DNA from: Phycisphaerae bacterium
GTDB lineage: Bacteria > Planctomycetota > Phycisphaerae > Phycisphaerales > SM1A02
Length of the DNA: 15,054 bases
Direction: 5' to 3'
Assembly: GCA_030432455.1 (NCBI GenBank)
Contig: JAUIHC010000027.1
Coordinates: forward strand, 1-15,054
A program made the translations under genes and the position numbers. How positions within the stretch are numbered: the stretch's first letter is position 1; every line of letters begins with the position of its first letter. Below are positions 1-7,586 of this stretch, one piece after another. A model generated the notes under the pieces. It saw nothing but the letters and a program-made list of their open reading frames with translations. It had not been told where the DNA came from and made no database searches.

Positions 1-869
<869 letters not shown>

Positions 870-873
<4 letters not shown>

Positions 874-2612
874 ACTCCAGAATCCCTCGCGTCACCGTCT
901 CGGTCACCGTCGCCGCCCTGCTGGCGACGGGCTGTTCCCCCGTGGGTCTCCTCGACAACGACACCAGCGACTGGCGTCCCGCCCCGGGTCGGGTGGATCG
1001 GATCGATCCCGTCGATCTCGTGGGCCTCAGTCGCACGGAACCGGAGGCTCCCGACGTCGCGGTGGACGAGATGCTCGACGCCGACATCCCGATCGAGCCG
1101 GTCGGGTCGGTGGTGCCGGTCGACCTGGCGGCGGTCCGCCGGGCGGTGCTGGAGAACAACCTCGATCTGCGGACCGAGCTCGTCTCCCCCGTGATCGCGC
1201 GGGCGAACCTCTCGGCCGAGGAGGCGAAGTTCCAGTCGACCTTCTTCGCGGGCTACACCCGCAACGACCAGGGCGTCGTCACCAACCTCGAACAGGGTGA
1301 GCCGACCAACAGCGACGCCTTCAACGCGGGCGTGCGGGTTCCGCTGGCGACCGGCGGCGACATCGAGTTCGACACGCTCTCGACCCGAAGCGATCTCGGC
1401 GTGAGTCTGCCCGGCGCGGAACCGTGGGAGTCGAGTCTGCGATTCTCGATCTCGCAGCCGCTGCTGCGGGGGGCCGGTCTGAACGCCAACACCGCAAGCA
1501 TCCGGATCGCGGGGTGGAATCGGGACATCGCCGACGCACGGCTCAAGCTCGCGGCGATGAGGCTTCTGGCCGACGCCGACAAGGCGTACTGGAACCTCTA
1601 CGCGTCGTGGGGGGAGTTGGAGGTGCGACGCACGCAGTACGAACTTGCGGTGGCGCAGCTCGGACTCGCCCAGCGGCGGTTCGACGCGGGCGACGCCCCG
1701 GAGATCGAGGTGGTCCGAGCCCGGAGCGGCGTCGGTCGCACGCTGGAGTCGATCATCCGCGCCGACGCCTCGCTCCGGATCCGTCAGCGGGCGCTCAAGC
1801 GGATCATGAATCAGGCGGTGCTGCCGGTCGATGGTGACCAGGCGCTCGAGCCCGCGACCCTGCCCAATCCGCTCCACCTCGATCTCGACGGCGACGCCCT
1901 GGCCGACGCCGCGCTCGAGAACCGCATGGAGATCCTCGAGCTGGAGGTCCAGCTCGCGATCGACGCCCTGACCGTCGATCTTCGTCGCAACCAGGCGCTG
2001 CCGGTCTTCGGCCTGGACTACCGCTACTCGCTGGTCGGTGACGACACCGGGTTCGGCGGGTCGTACTCGGCGCTCGGCGACTCGGACTCGCATCGCATCG
2101 GCGTCGCAGGCGAGATTCCGATCGGAAACGAGATCCTCGAGAACCGGCTCTCCGCGGCGATCCTCCAGCGGGTGCAGCGACTGGCGACCCGGGACGCCCG
2201 GGCCCTCGCGATTCGGACCGAGGTGCTCGATGCCCTCGACCAGCTCCGGCGGGCCTGGCAGTCGATCCTTGCCGCCCGGCTGGAGACACTGCTGGCCGCC
2301 CGCACCGCGGCGGGCGAGCAGCGGCAGTTCGAGAGCGGGCTCCGGACCTCGACCGAGGTGCTCGATGCCCAGAGTCGTCTGGCCGACGCCCAGAGCCGCG
2401 AGGTGCGGGCGCTGGCCGACTATCAGATCGCGCTGGTGGACATCGCGTTCGCCACGGGCACCGTGCTGGGGCGGACGCAGGTCGACTTCAGGGAGGAGGA
2501 CGGGCGGATCAAGGCGGTTTCCGCACCCCCCGTGTCGGCGCCGGTCCGGGAGGCCTCCGAGGAGGGTGGGAATCCACCCCAACCTGAGGCGGATACCCCA
2601 TTGGAGTCGTGA
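870..2612 (+). CDS. TolC-family outer-membrane efflux lipoprotein
   Basis: Outer-membrane factor of 580 aa. The N-terminus has two arginines, a hydrophobic stretch and a lipobox-like LATGC, with the lipidated cysteine predicted at residue 22 and Ser at +2, which would favour the outer membrane. After an acidic, proline-containing linker (about 25-85), the body shows the two long helical repeats of the OEP family. One repeat includes the stretch with LADADKAYWNLYASW and VRRTQYELAVAQLGLAQRRFDAGDAPEIEVVRA. The second has the matching ARTAAGEQRQFESGLRTSTEVLDAQSRLADAQ. The protein is longer than E. coli TolC because of the N-terminal linker and a Pro/Glu-rich tail of about 30 residues. It should form the trimeric exit duct for the MacB-like permease encoded just upstream, which it overlaps by 4 nt. 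The family call is firm. The lipoprotein assignment is a motif reading. Confidence 0.88.
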
Positions 2613-2675
2613 TTCCGCTGGTGACTCCGTCTCGCGAGGTGTACTTTCGGGTTCCTCTTCGCGTTGGGGAGTGAG

Positions 2676-3971
2676 ATGTCCGTGGATTCCATTCAATCCA
2701 GAGAAGACCGCCGGGACCGCATCCTCGAGGGAGTGGCCGCGGCTGTCGATCTCATGATGGAGGACGACCACTGGCAGGACGCGCTCGACCGCGTGCTCGA
2801 GGTGCTGGGGATCGCGACGGGGGTCTCTCGCGTCTACTACTTCGAGATCATGCACAACGGCGGTGGTCGGGCCACGACCTCCCAGATCGCGGAGTGGGTC
2901 GCGGAAGGCGTCGAGCCGCAGATCGACAACCCTGATCTGCAGAATCTCGACATGCACGCCATGGGCTTCGGCCGCTGGATGGACCTGCTCGGACGCGGCG
3001 AGCCGGTCTACGGCGACATCGCGGAGTTTCCGGAGTCCGAGCGGGCCCTGCTGGAGGCTCAGGACATCAAGTCGCTCATCGTCCAGCCGGTCGTGGCGGG
3101 GAGCACGCTCGTGGGGCTGATCGGGTTCGATGCCTGCGACACCACGCTTTCCTGGACCTCCAACGAGGTCGGGGTGTTGCGAATCGCCGCCCGCACGCTG
3201 GGGGCGGCCATCCATCGGGACACCCGCGAGCAGGCGTGGCGGCAGACCGAGCAGATGGCGGCGCTCGGTCGCATGGCCTCGGGCGTGGCCCACGATTTCA
3301 ACAACATGCTGACGGTGGTGTCGGCGAGCCTGCAACTGGCTCGACTGGGACTCGACGGTGGCGACGCCGCGCGTCGATCCGCGTTGTCGAGCCTCGACAC
3401 CTCGGATCGAGCCGTCGCTCAGGCGACATCGCTGGTCCGCCGCCTGCTCGACTTCGGACGCAGCCGAGGGGGGCGACCCGAGAGGATCGCTGTTCCCGAA
3501 CTCCTCGGAGACATGCGTTCGCTGATCGAGCAGGCGGTCGGACGCGGCGTGCGGGTGGAGCTGCGATGCGTGTCCGATGTGCCACCGGTCCGCATGGATC
3601 CGGTGCAGTTCCGTCAGGTGATTCTCAACCTCGCCGGGAACGCCCGGGATGCGATGCCGGGTGGCGGGCAGATCACGATCGAGGTGTCCACGCTCGCCGA
3701 CCGTGAGGCGTCCACGCCGTCGGACGGAGCGGGCTGGGTGGTGGTGTCGGTGCACGACGACGGCACCGGCATTCCCGAGTCGATCCGCGAACGGATCTTC
3801 GAGCCGTTCTTCACGACCAAGTCGCCGGAGCAGGGGACCGGGCTCGGCCTGGCGACCGCCTATGCCAACGTGCGGGCGGCCGGCGGCCGCCTCACGCTGT
3901 GGGACGATCGCCGCTCCGGCACGACCTTCCGAATCGAACTCCCGGCCGACGTCCGATCGATCGACGAGTAG
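2676..3971 (+). CDS. Soluble GAF-domain sensor histidine kinase
   Basis: Protein of 431 aa that should autophosphorylate on His and pass the phosphate to an unidentified response regulator. No membrane segment is visible, so it is predicted cytoplasmic. Residues ~15-185 have the look of a GAF sensor domain. HisKA follows, with the phospho-acceptor His206 in ASGVAHDFNNML. The catalytic domain carries an N box (NLAGNARDAM, 318-327), a G1 box (DDGTGIP, 361-367), an F box (FEPFFTTK, 375-382) and a G2 box (GTGLGL, 387-392). All key residues are present. I chose ATG 2676 because GGGGAG lies 4 nt upstream. An in-frame TTG at 2664 is the only nearby alternative. It starts 63 nt after the efflux operon and could be cotranscribed. 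No receiver-domain gene is adjacent, so its partner is elsewhere. The HDFNN form is typical of NtrB-like and hybrid kinases. Confidence 0.9.
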   Translation: MSVDSIQSREDRRDRILEGVAAAVDLMMEDDHWQDALDRVLEVLGIATGVSRVYYFEIMHNGGGRATTSQIAEWVAEGVEPQIDNPDLQNLDMHAMGFGRWMDLLGRGEPVYGDIAEFPESERALLEAQDIKSLIVQPVVAGSTLVGLIGFDACDTTLSWTSNEVGVLRIAARTLGAAIHRDTREQAWRQTEQMAALGRMASGVAHDFNNMLTVVSASLQLARLGLDGGDAARRSALSSLDTSDRAVAQATSLVRRLLDFGRSRGGRPERIAVPELLGDMRSLIEQAVGRGVRVELRCVSDVPPVRMDPVQFRQVILNLAGNARDAMPGGGQITIEVSTLADREASTPSDGAGWVVVSVHDDGTGIPESIRERIFEPFFTTKSPEQGTGLGLATAYANVRAAGGRLTLWDDRRSGTTFRIELPADVRSIDE

Positions 3972-3973
3972 AC

Positions 3974-3988
3974 AGGGGCCCGGCCCCT
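3974..3988. terminator. Short GC hairpin after the histidine kinase gene
   Basis: The inverted repeat AGGGGC-CCG-GCCCCT lies 2 nt after the kinase stop codon. There is no T-run, so it is at best a weak or factor-assisted terminator. Confidence 0.3.
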
Positions 3989-4049
3989 CCGCCGAGCGCA
4001 GGCGGATCTTCGAGGCGGTCCACCGGGGCCGAGCCTTGACGTGTGTGCA

Positions 4050-4093
4050 CCATCAGGGTGGAAGATCGCCCTTGATGGCCCCGAAACATCAAG
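4050..4093. promoter_or_regulatory. Overlapping inverted repeats upstream of the AbiEi gene
   Basis: Three related half-sites occur in a row. CCATCAGGG (4050-4058) pairs with CCC-T-TGATGG (4069-4078) across a 10-nt loop with one bulged T. CTTGATG (4071-4077) also pairs perfectly with CATCAAG (4087-4093) across 9 nt. The two hairpins share the middle segment, so only one can form at a time. AbiEi antitoxins are known to repress their own operon by binding inverted repeats upstream, which makes these candidate operator sites. They lie about 120 nt upstream of the start codon, farther than a classic operator, so a role in transcript folding is also possible. Confidence 0.35.
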
Positions 4094-4199
4094 TCCTACA
4101 CGGTGTCACGGTGATTGGAATGCCCACGCAGGCTCGTTCAAAACGCGAATTCTGGCGGCATTTCCAAACTCGGCCGCTGAATCCGCTTTGATTCGACGA

Positions 4200-4205
4200 T
4201 AAAAT
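4200..4205 (+). promoter_or_regulatory. Candidate -10 box for a leaderless AbiEi transcript
   Basis: TAAAAT sits 6 nt before the ATG at 4212, in an AT-rich patch unlike the rest of the window. Transcription from this box would start at or next to the start codon. No Shine-Dalgarno sequence precedes the ATG, and no clear -35 box is visible. Both are consistent with a leaderless mRNA, but the box alone is weak evidence. Confidence 0.35.
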
Positions 4206-4211
4206 TCTCAC

Positions 4212-4970
4212 ATGGAGCGAACTTCGCGGCCAAGTCCAATCAGGCAGCTGCTCCACGGGGTCCCCCGTGGCACGCCCTTGGACCTTGTTGACCTCGCCGA
4301 GCATGGCGTCGACGCCAAGGCGGCGTCGTTCTACGCGAGGAAGGGCTGGCTCGTCCGTGTCGGCCACGGGGTGTACGCGTTGCCCGGCGACGAGGTGACG
4401 GCGCTCAGCGCAGCGCGACTACTCCAGCGTCAGGTCGACGCGCTCCACGTCGGCGGCAAGAGCGCGCTCGCGCTGCACGGGGTGCGGCACAACCTTGCGG
4501 TGCGCGAGACCCTCGTCCTGTGGGCGGACCAGCGCTTCGCGTTGCCGAAGTGGTTCGCCACTCGATTCCCCGCGCGAGCGGTGTTCGCAGCGCTGTTCGA
4601 CGCGCTCGACCCCGATCTCGCCAGAAAGACACTCTCGACGCCACCCGGCGTGCTCGAAGGGCTCCATGTCTCGACCCCCGAGCGTGCCGCGCTCGAGATG
4701 CTCTACGACGTCGGCACCCGCGAATCGCTCGATGAGGCACGCGGCGTGTTCGAGGGCCTGCGCAACCTACGCACCGGCGTTCTAGGCGAGCTCCTGTCCG
4801 CGTGTACGAGTGTGAAGGCGGTCCGGCTCTTCCTCACCTGGTCGCGCGAGACGGGGCTCGTCGACGTGGACGCGCTTCGCGAGCGCTTCGACCTCCGCGT
4901 CGGCAGCGCGTCGCGATGGGTGAACCGACTGCCCGATGGCACGCTGCTGCTCCTCAAGCCCTATGGATAA
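4212..4970 (+). CDS. AbiEi-family antitoxin / transcriptional autorepressor (type IV TA)
   Basis: Protein of 252 aa with the layout of AbiEi antitoxins. The N-terminal winged-helix region (about 8-65, with VDLAEHGVDAKAASFYARKGWLVRVGHGVYALPGDE) contains the family hallmark W-L-x-R-V-G-x-G-V-Y. The larger C-terminal domain includes VGGKSALALHGVRHN and the typical STPERAALEMLYDV. In studied AbiE systems this protein binds the promoter and represses it through the N-terminal domain, while the C-terminal domain counteracts the nucleotidyltransferase toxin without direct binding. The gene overlaps the toxin start by 8 nt, as is usual for abiE pairs. It looks intact, whereas its toxin partner is truncated. 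The AT-richer upstream DNA and its isolated position between housekeeping genes suggest acquisition by transfer. The start codon is supported by the conserved N-terminus but has no ribosome binding site. Confidence 0.85.
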   Translation: MERTSRPSPIRQLLHGVPRGTPLDLVDLAEHGVDAKAASFYARKGWLVRVGHGVYALPGDEVTALSAARLLQRQVDALHVGGKSALALHGVRHNLAVRETLVLWADQRFALPKWFATRFPARAVFAALFDALDPDLARKTLSTPPGVLEGLHVSTPERAALEMLYDVGTRESLDEARGVFEGLRNLRTGVLGELLSACTSVKAVRLFLTWSRETGLVDVDALRERFDLRVGSASRWVNRLPDGTLLLLKPYG

Positions 4971-5335
4971 GGCTTCCATCGAGACCGTTCGGCTCCTGCT
5001 CACCGTCGCGCCCGAGGTCTTCCGCGGCGGCGTGTTCGCCATGAAGGGCGGCACGGCGCTCAACCTCTTCGTGCACGACATGCCGCGGCTGTCGGTGGAC
5101 ATCGACCTCGCGTATCCCGCCTGGACAACGCCGCGCGACGAGGCACTGCGGGCAATCGCGGGCGAATTCGCATCAATCGCGCAGCGGCTGGAGCGGCTCG
5201 ACCTCGATGTGCGAACGATCGGCGCCGCTGGTCTCGGCGAGAGCAAGCTGCTGATCGAGCGTCCGGGCGCCCTGGTGAAGGTCGAGGTGAACCTCGTCTT
5301 TCGCGGCACGGTCCAGCCGGTCGAGCACCGGTCTT
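4963..5335 (+). pseudogene. Truncated AbiEii-family nucleotidyltransferase toxin
   Basis: The ATG at 4963 overlaps the antitoxin stop by 8 nt. About 124 residues match the AbiEii/AbiGii toxin fold: the nucleotide-binding motif KGGTALNLF (about residues 27-35), the metal-binding motif SVDIDL with the DxD-type aspartates, and a later VKVEVNLVFRGTVQPVE stretch. Family members run to about 280-300 aa and carry further conserved residues, including the later catalytic motif and the segment like LYGGKLCAALDRQHPRDLFD. None of that is present. Similarity stops at 5335, exactly where the first 59-bp direct repeat begins. The frame then stays open by chance to a TAG at 5644-5646, running through both repeats and antisense through part of ssrA and adding a nonsensical tail. 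The toxin is therefore probably inactive. A residual role of the fragment cannot be excluded. Confidence 0.82.
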
Positions 5336-5394
5336 CACCCAACGCCCAACGATCTCACGAAAGCAAAGCGGCCCCCTTGCGGGGCCGCTGCAGC
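5336..5394. repeat. 59-bp direct repeat, copy A (island end)
   Basis: First of two direct repeats that differ at two positions, both in the hairpin region. The repeat starts with CACCCAACGCCCAACGATCT and ends with GCTGCAGC. Its left edge coincides with the point where AbiEii similarity ends. It carries a complete terminator hairpin read on the minus strand. Confidence 0.9.
5358..5389 (-). terminator. Second (duplicated) ssrA-type terminator
   Basis: Read on the minus strand, a 9-bp perfect stem AGCGGCCCC / GGGGCCGCT with a 5-nt loop is followed by TTGCTTTCG. It lies 67 bp beyond the ssrA-proximal copy and would act as a backup terminator. Confidence 0.65.
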
Positions 5395-5402
5395 ACCGAT
5401 CC

Positions 5403-5461
5403 CACCCAACGCCCAACGATCTCACGAAAGCAAAGCGGCCCCTTTACGGGGCCGCTGCAGC
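5403..5461. repeat. 59-bp direct repeat, copy B (ssrA-proximal)
   Basis: Second copy of the repeat, separated from copy A by 8 nt (period 67 bp). It ends 9 nt from the ssrA 3' end, so it is likely the original ssrA terminator region and copy A the duplicate. Confidence 0.9.
5425..5456 (-). terminator. ssrA intrinsic terminator
   Basis: On the minus strand, the stem AGCGGCCCC, loop GTAAA and stem GGGGCCGCT are followed by the T-containing TTGCTTTCG. It lies about 15 nt past the mature tmRNA 3' end, the expected place for its terminator. Confidence 0.75.
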
Positions 5462-5470
5462 GCTCAAAAA

Positions 5471-5818
5471 TGGAGCCGGGGGGATTCGAACCCCCGTGCC
5501 AAGACGTGCTGGACGCCGCCTCTACGCGTGTAGTCCGCCCTTGTTCTCGTTCCCGACCCGGAGGGCGAACGGCCCAAGCCGGGAACAAGGCATGCGAAGT
5601 TCTCGATCCGCCGAGGCATGCCAGCCCATTGGATCCAGCCCGATAGTCAGTGGAACCTCACCCCATCGGGCGTCAGGCGAGGTTCCATCGCGGCGATCAG
5701 GCCGCGAGAGCGTACTGCGTGTTGGCAGTTGTAAGGTTTGCATCCTTTTTACGTGGCATGGATGCTCCACGACGCGCCACGACGAACAGTCATCGTCCGG
5801 TCGATACCAGTCGGCCCC
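5471..5818 (-). ncRNA. ssrA: tmRNA (transfer-messenger RNA)
   Basis: About 348 nt. It rescues stalled ribosomes with SmpB and tags the unfinished protein for proteolysis. The 5' end GGGGCCGACUGG (from 5818) pairs its first seven bases with CGGCUCC at the 3' end, with one G-U pair. The T arm GGGGG-UUCGAAU-CCCCC is canonical. The discriminator A at 5471 is followed by T's, so CCA is not encoded and must be added. The tag frame runs from GCA at 5741-5739 to TGA at 5699-5697 and would read ANLTTANTQYALAA. A later internal GCC would give the shorter ANTQYALAA, and the true resume codon cannot be settled by eye. The ALAA ending is the standard ClpXP degradation signal. The gene diverges from the phosphatase gene and is followed by two copies of its terminator. 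Confidence 0.95.
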
Positions 5819-5859
5819 GTATGTCAGAGAGCAGTGCCGCCCGTGAAGAGCGGACCCCG

Positions 5860-5865
5860 AGTATA
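5860..5865 (-). promoter_or_regulatory. Candidate ssrA -10 box
   Basis: TATACT on the minus strand lies 41 nt upstream of the mature 5' end. It would give a precursor with a 5' leader of about 35 nt, removable by RNase P. No good -35 box is seen at 17 nt (ATCAGT). Confidence 0.4.
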
Positions 5866-5946
5866 CGCCTCGACCCCGGCCGACTGATCGCCCGATCGTC
5901 GAGATTCCCGCTCGACGCCATCGGATCGTCGGTGGAGAATCCCGGC

Positions 5947-6432
5947 ATGGATTCCGACCGCATCCGCGTGCTCTTCGTCTGCATGGGCAACATCTGTCGA
6001 TCACCCGCCGCCGAGGCGGTCCTCCTGCAGCGGCTCGCCGACCGGGGGCTCGAACATCGCTTCGAGGTCGAGAGTGCGGGCACCGGCGGCTGGCATGCGG
6101 GCGAGGCGGCGGATCCGCGAAGCCGGGCCGAGGGGAGTCGTCGGGGGTATCGCCTGGTCACGCCCGCCCGGCAGGTGACGACCCACGACTTCGAGCGGTT
6201 CCATCTGCTCGTCTGCATGGACCTCGAGAACGCGGCGCACCTCGTCGATCGCGGAGCTCCGGACGAGAAGGTCCGGCTGCTCCTCGAGTGGCACCCCGAG
6301 GACCGCCACCGAGAAGTACCTGATCCGTATCACGGCGGCCCGGAGGGATTCGAGCACATGTACGACCTGATCGAGGCGGCGATCGACGGGTTGCTCGACG
6401 ATCTGGTCGCCCGCGGGCGTGGTCGGTCCTGA
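5947..6432 (+). CDS. Low-molecular-weight protein-tyrosine phosphatase
   Basis: Cytosolic phosphatase of 161 aa, the usual size for this family. The P-loop CMGNICRS near the N-terminus fits C-x5-R, with nucleophile Cys12 and phosphate-binding Arg18. The general acid Asp126 lies in VPDPYHGG, followed by the characteristic acidic helix FEHMYDLIEAAIDGLLDDL. It would dephosphorylate phosphotyrosine on proteins, in bacteria often on tyrosine kinases or polysaccharide regulators, although no partner is nearby. Thioredoxin-linked arsenate reductases share the fold, but the DPY general-acid motif favours the phosphatase. The start at 5947 is chosen for GGAG 9 nt upstream and for the conserved IRVLFVCMGN N-terminus. 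The open frame continues upstream, but that DNA encodes ssrA on the other strand. It ends 11 nt from the converging serC stop. Confidence 0.9.
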   Translation: MDSDRIRVLFVCMGNICRSPAAEAVLLQRLADRGLEHRFEVESAGTGGWHAGEAADPRSRAEGSRRGYRLVTPARQVTTHDFERFHLLVCMDLENAAHLVDRGAPDEKVRLLLEWHPEDRHREVPDPYHGGPEGFEHMYDLIEAAIDGLLDDLVARGRGRS

Positions 6433-6443
6433 ACCCCGGGCGA

Positions 6444-7541
6444 TCAGCCGTTCCGGGCCGCGAAGTCGCCCATGAACTGCGCCAGCGTGTCGCACCCCGC
6501 GGTGGGGAAGGCGTTGTAGATCGACGCTCGAATGCCGCCGACCGACCGATGGCCCTTGAGCCCGTCCATGCCCGCGGCCTTCGCCTCTGCGACGAAGGTC
6601 TTCTCGAGCGCCTCGCTCGGGAGCCGGAAGGTGATGTTCATGACCGACCGGCTTCCGGCCCGGGCGTGCCCGCGGTAGAAGCCGCCGCTGCCGTCGATCG
6701 CGTCGTAGATCGCGGTCGCCTTGGCGTCGTTGCGGGCCGCCATGGCGGCGAGCCCGCCCTGATCCTCGATCCAGCCCATGACGAGGTTCATCGCGTAGAC
6801 GCCGAAGACCGGCGGGGTGTTCAGCCGCGAGCCGTTCTTCGCGTGCTGGCGGTAGTCGAGCATCGAGATCGTCTCGCGACAGGCGGTCTCCATGAAGTCC
6901 CTGCGGATGATGACGAGGGCGACGCCCGACGGGCCGAGGTTCTTCTGGGCACCGGCGTAGACGAGGGCGTGCTCGGCGATCGGCCACGGACGCGCGAACA
7001 TCTCGCTGCTCGCGTCGCAGACCAGCGGCGCGGTGGTGGCGGGCGGACCGGCGTAGCGGGTGCCGTAGATCGTGTTGTTCGAGCAGTAGTGCAGGTACGC
7101 GGCGTCCGCGGAGAGCGAGAGTTCGTCCGCATCGGGGCAGTGGTCGTACGAGCACGCGTCGCCCTCGAAGGCGACATTGACGGTGCCGAACCTCTTCGCC
7201 TCCTTGATCGCCTTGCTCGTCCAGGTGCCGGTGTCGGGGTAGTCGGCGGTGCCGCCCTCGGGCAGGAAGTTCATCGGAATCATGCCGAACTGCATCGTCG
7301 CGCCGCCCTGCAGGAACAGCACCTCGTGATCGTCGCCGAGGCCCGCGAGCGACTTCACCCGGGCGGTCGCCTCGTCGAACACCCGGTCGATGACCGGTCC
7401 GCGATGACTGTGTTCGAGGACGCCGATGCCGCTGCCGTCGATGTTCCAGACGTCCTCGCGGATGCGCTCGAGGACCGGCTCGGGCATGACGCCGGGGCCG
7501 GCGGAGAAGTTGAGGATGCGATCGGTGGTGGTGGTGGTCAT
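6444..7541 (-). CDS. serC: Phosphoserine aminotransferase
   Basis: PLP enzyme of 365 aa that converts 3-phosphohydroxypyruvate and glutamate to O-phosphoserine, the second step of serine synthesis. The same enzyme class also serves pyridoxine synthesis. The N-terminus carries the SerC hallmark LNFSAGPGVMP. Further conserved segments are LEHSHRGP, FLQGGATMQF (PLP phosphate binding) and DTGTWTSKAIKEA. The PLP lysine is Lys200 in YAGAQKNLGPSG, and the end has GHRSVGGIRASIYNAFP. Full length matches the family. It is the last gene of the operon, 45 nt downstream of serA. No clear Shine-Dalgarno sequence precedes the ATG, so coupling or a different start mode may apply. The start agrees with the conserved N-terminus. 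Confidence 0.96.
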   Translation of the reverse strand: MTTTTTDRILNFSAGPGVMPEPVLERIREDVWNIDGSGIGVLEHSHRGPVIDRVFDEATARVKSLAGLGDDHEVLFLQGGATMQFGMIPMNFLPEGGTADYPDTGTWTSKAIKEAKRFGTVNVAFEGDACSYDHCPDADELSLSADAAYLHYCSNNTIYGTRYAGPPATTAPLVCDASSEMFARPWPIAEHALVYAGAQKNLGPSGVALVIIRRDFMETACRETISMLDYRQHAKNGSRLNTPPVFGVYAMNLVMGWIEDQGGLAAMAARNDAKATAIYDAIDGSGGFYRGHARAGSRSVMNITFRLPSEALEKTFVAEAKAAGMDGLKGHRSVGGIRASIYNAFPTAGCDTLAQFMGDFAARNG

Positions 7542-7586
7542 GGCGGGCTCGAGGTGGGGCGAAGGCGTGGCGACGGGGGGCGGAGG

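Noticed and set aside
5336..5461. A CRISPR array
   Set aside because: Only two 59-bp copies with an 8-nt spacer that include terminator hairpins, with no cas genes.
5471..5500. A separate tRNA gene suggested by the T-arm sequence
   Set aside because: The 7-bp acceptor partner lies about 320 nt away and the tag frame is present, so this is tmRNA, not tRNA.
5650..5946. An N-terminal extension of the tyrosine phosphatase
   Set aside because: The upstream open frame overlaps the 5' part of ssrA and its promoter, and the conserved phosphatase N-terminus with its ribosome binding site begins at 5947.
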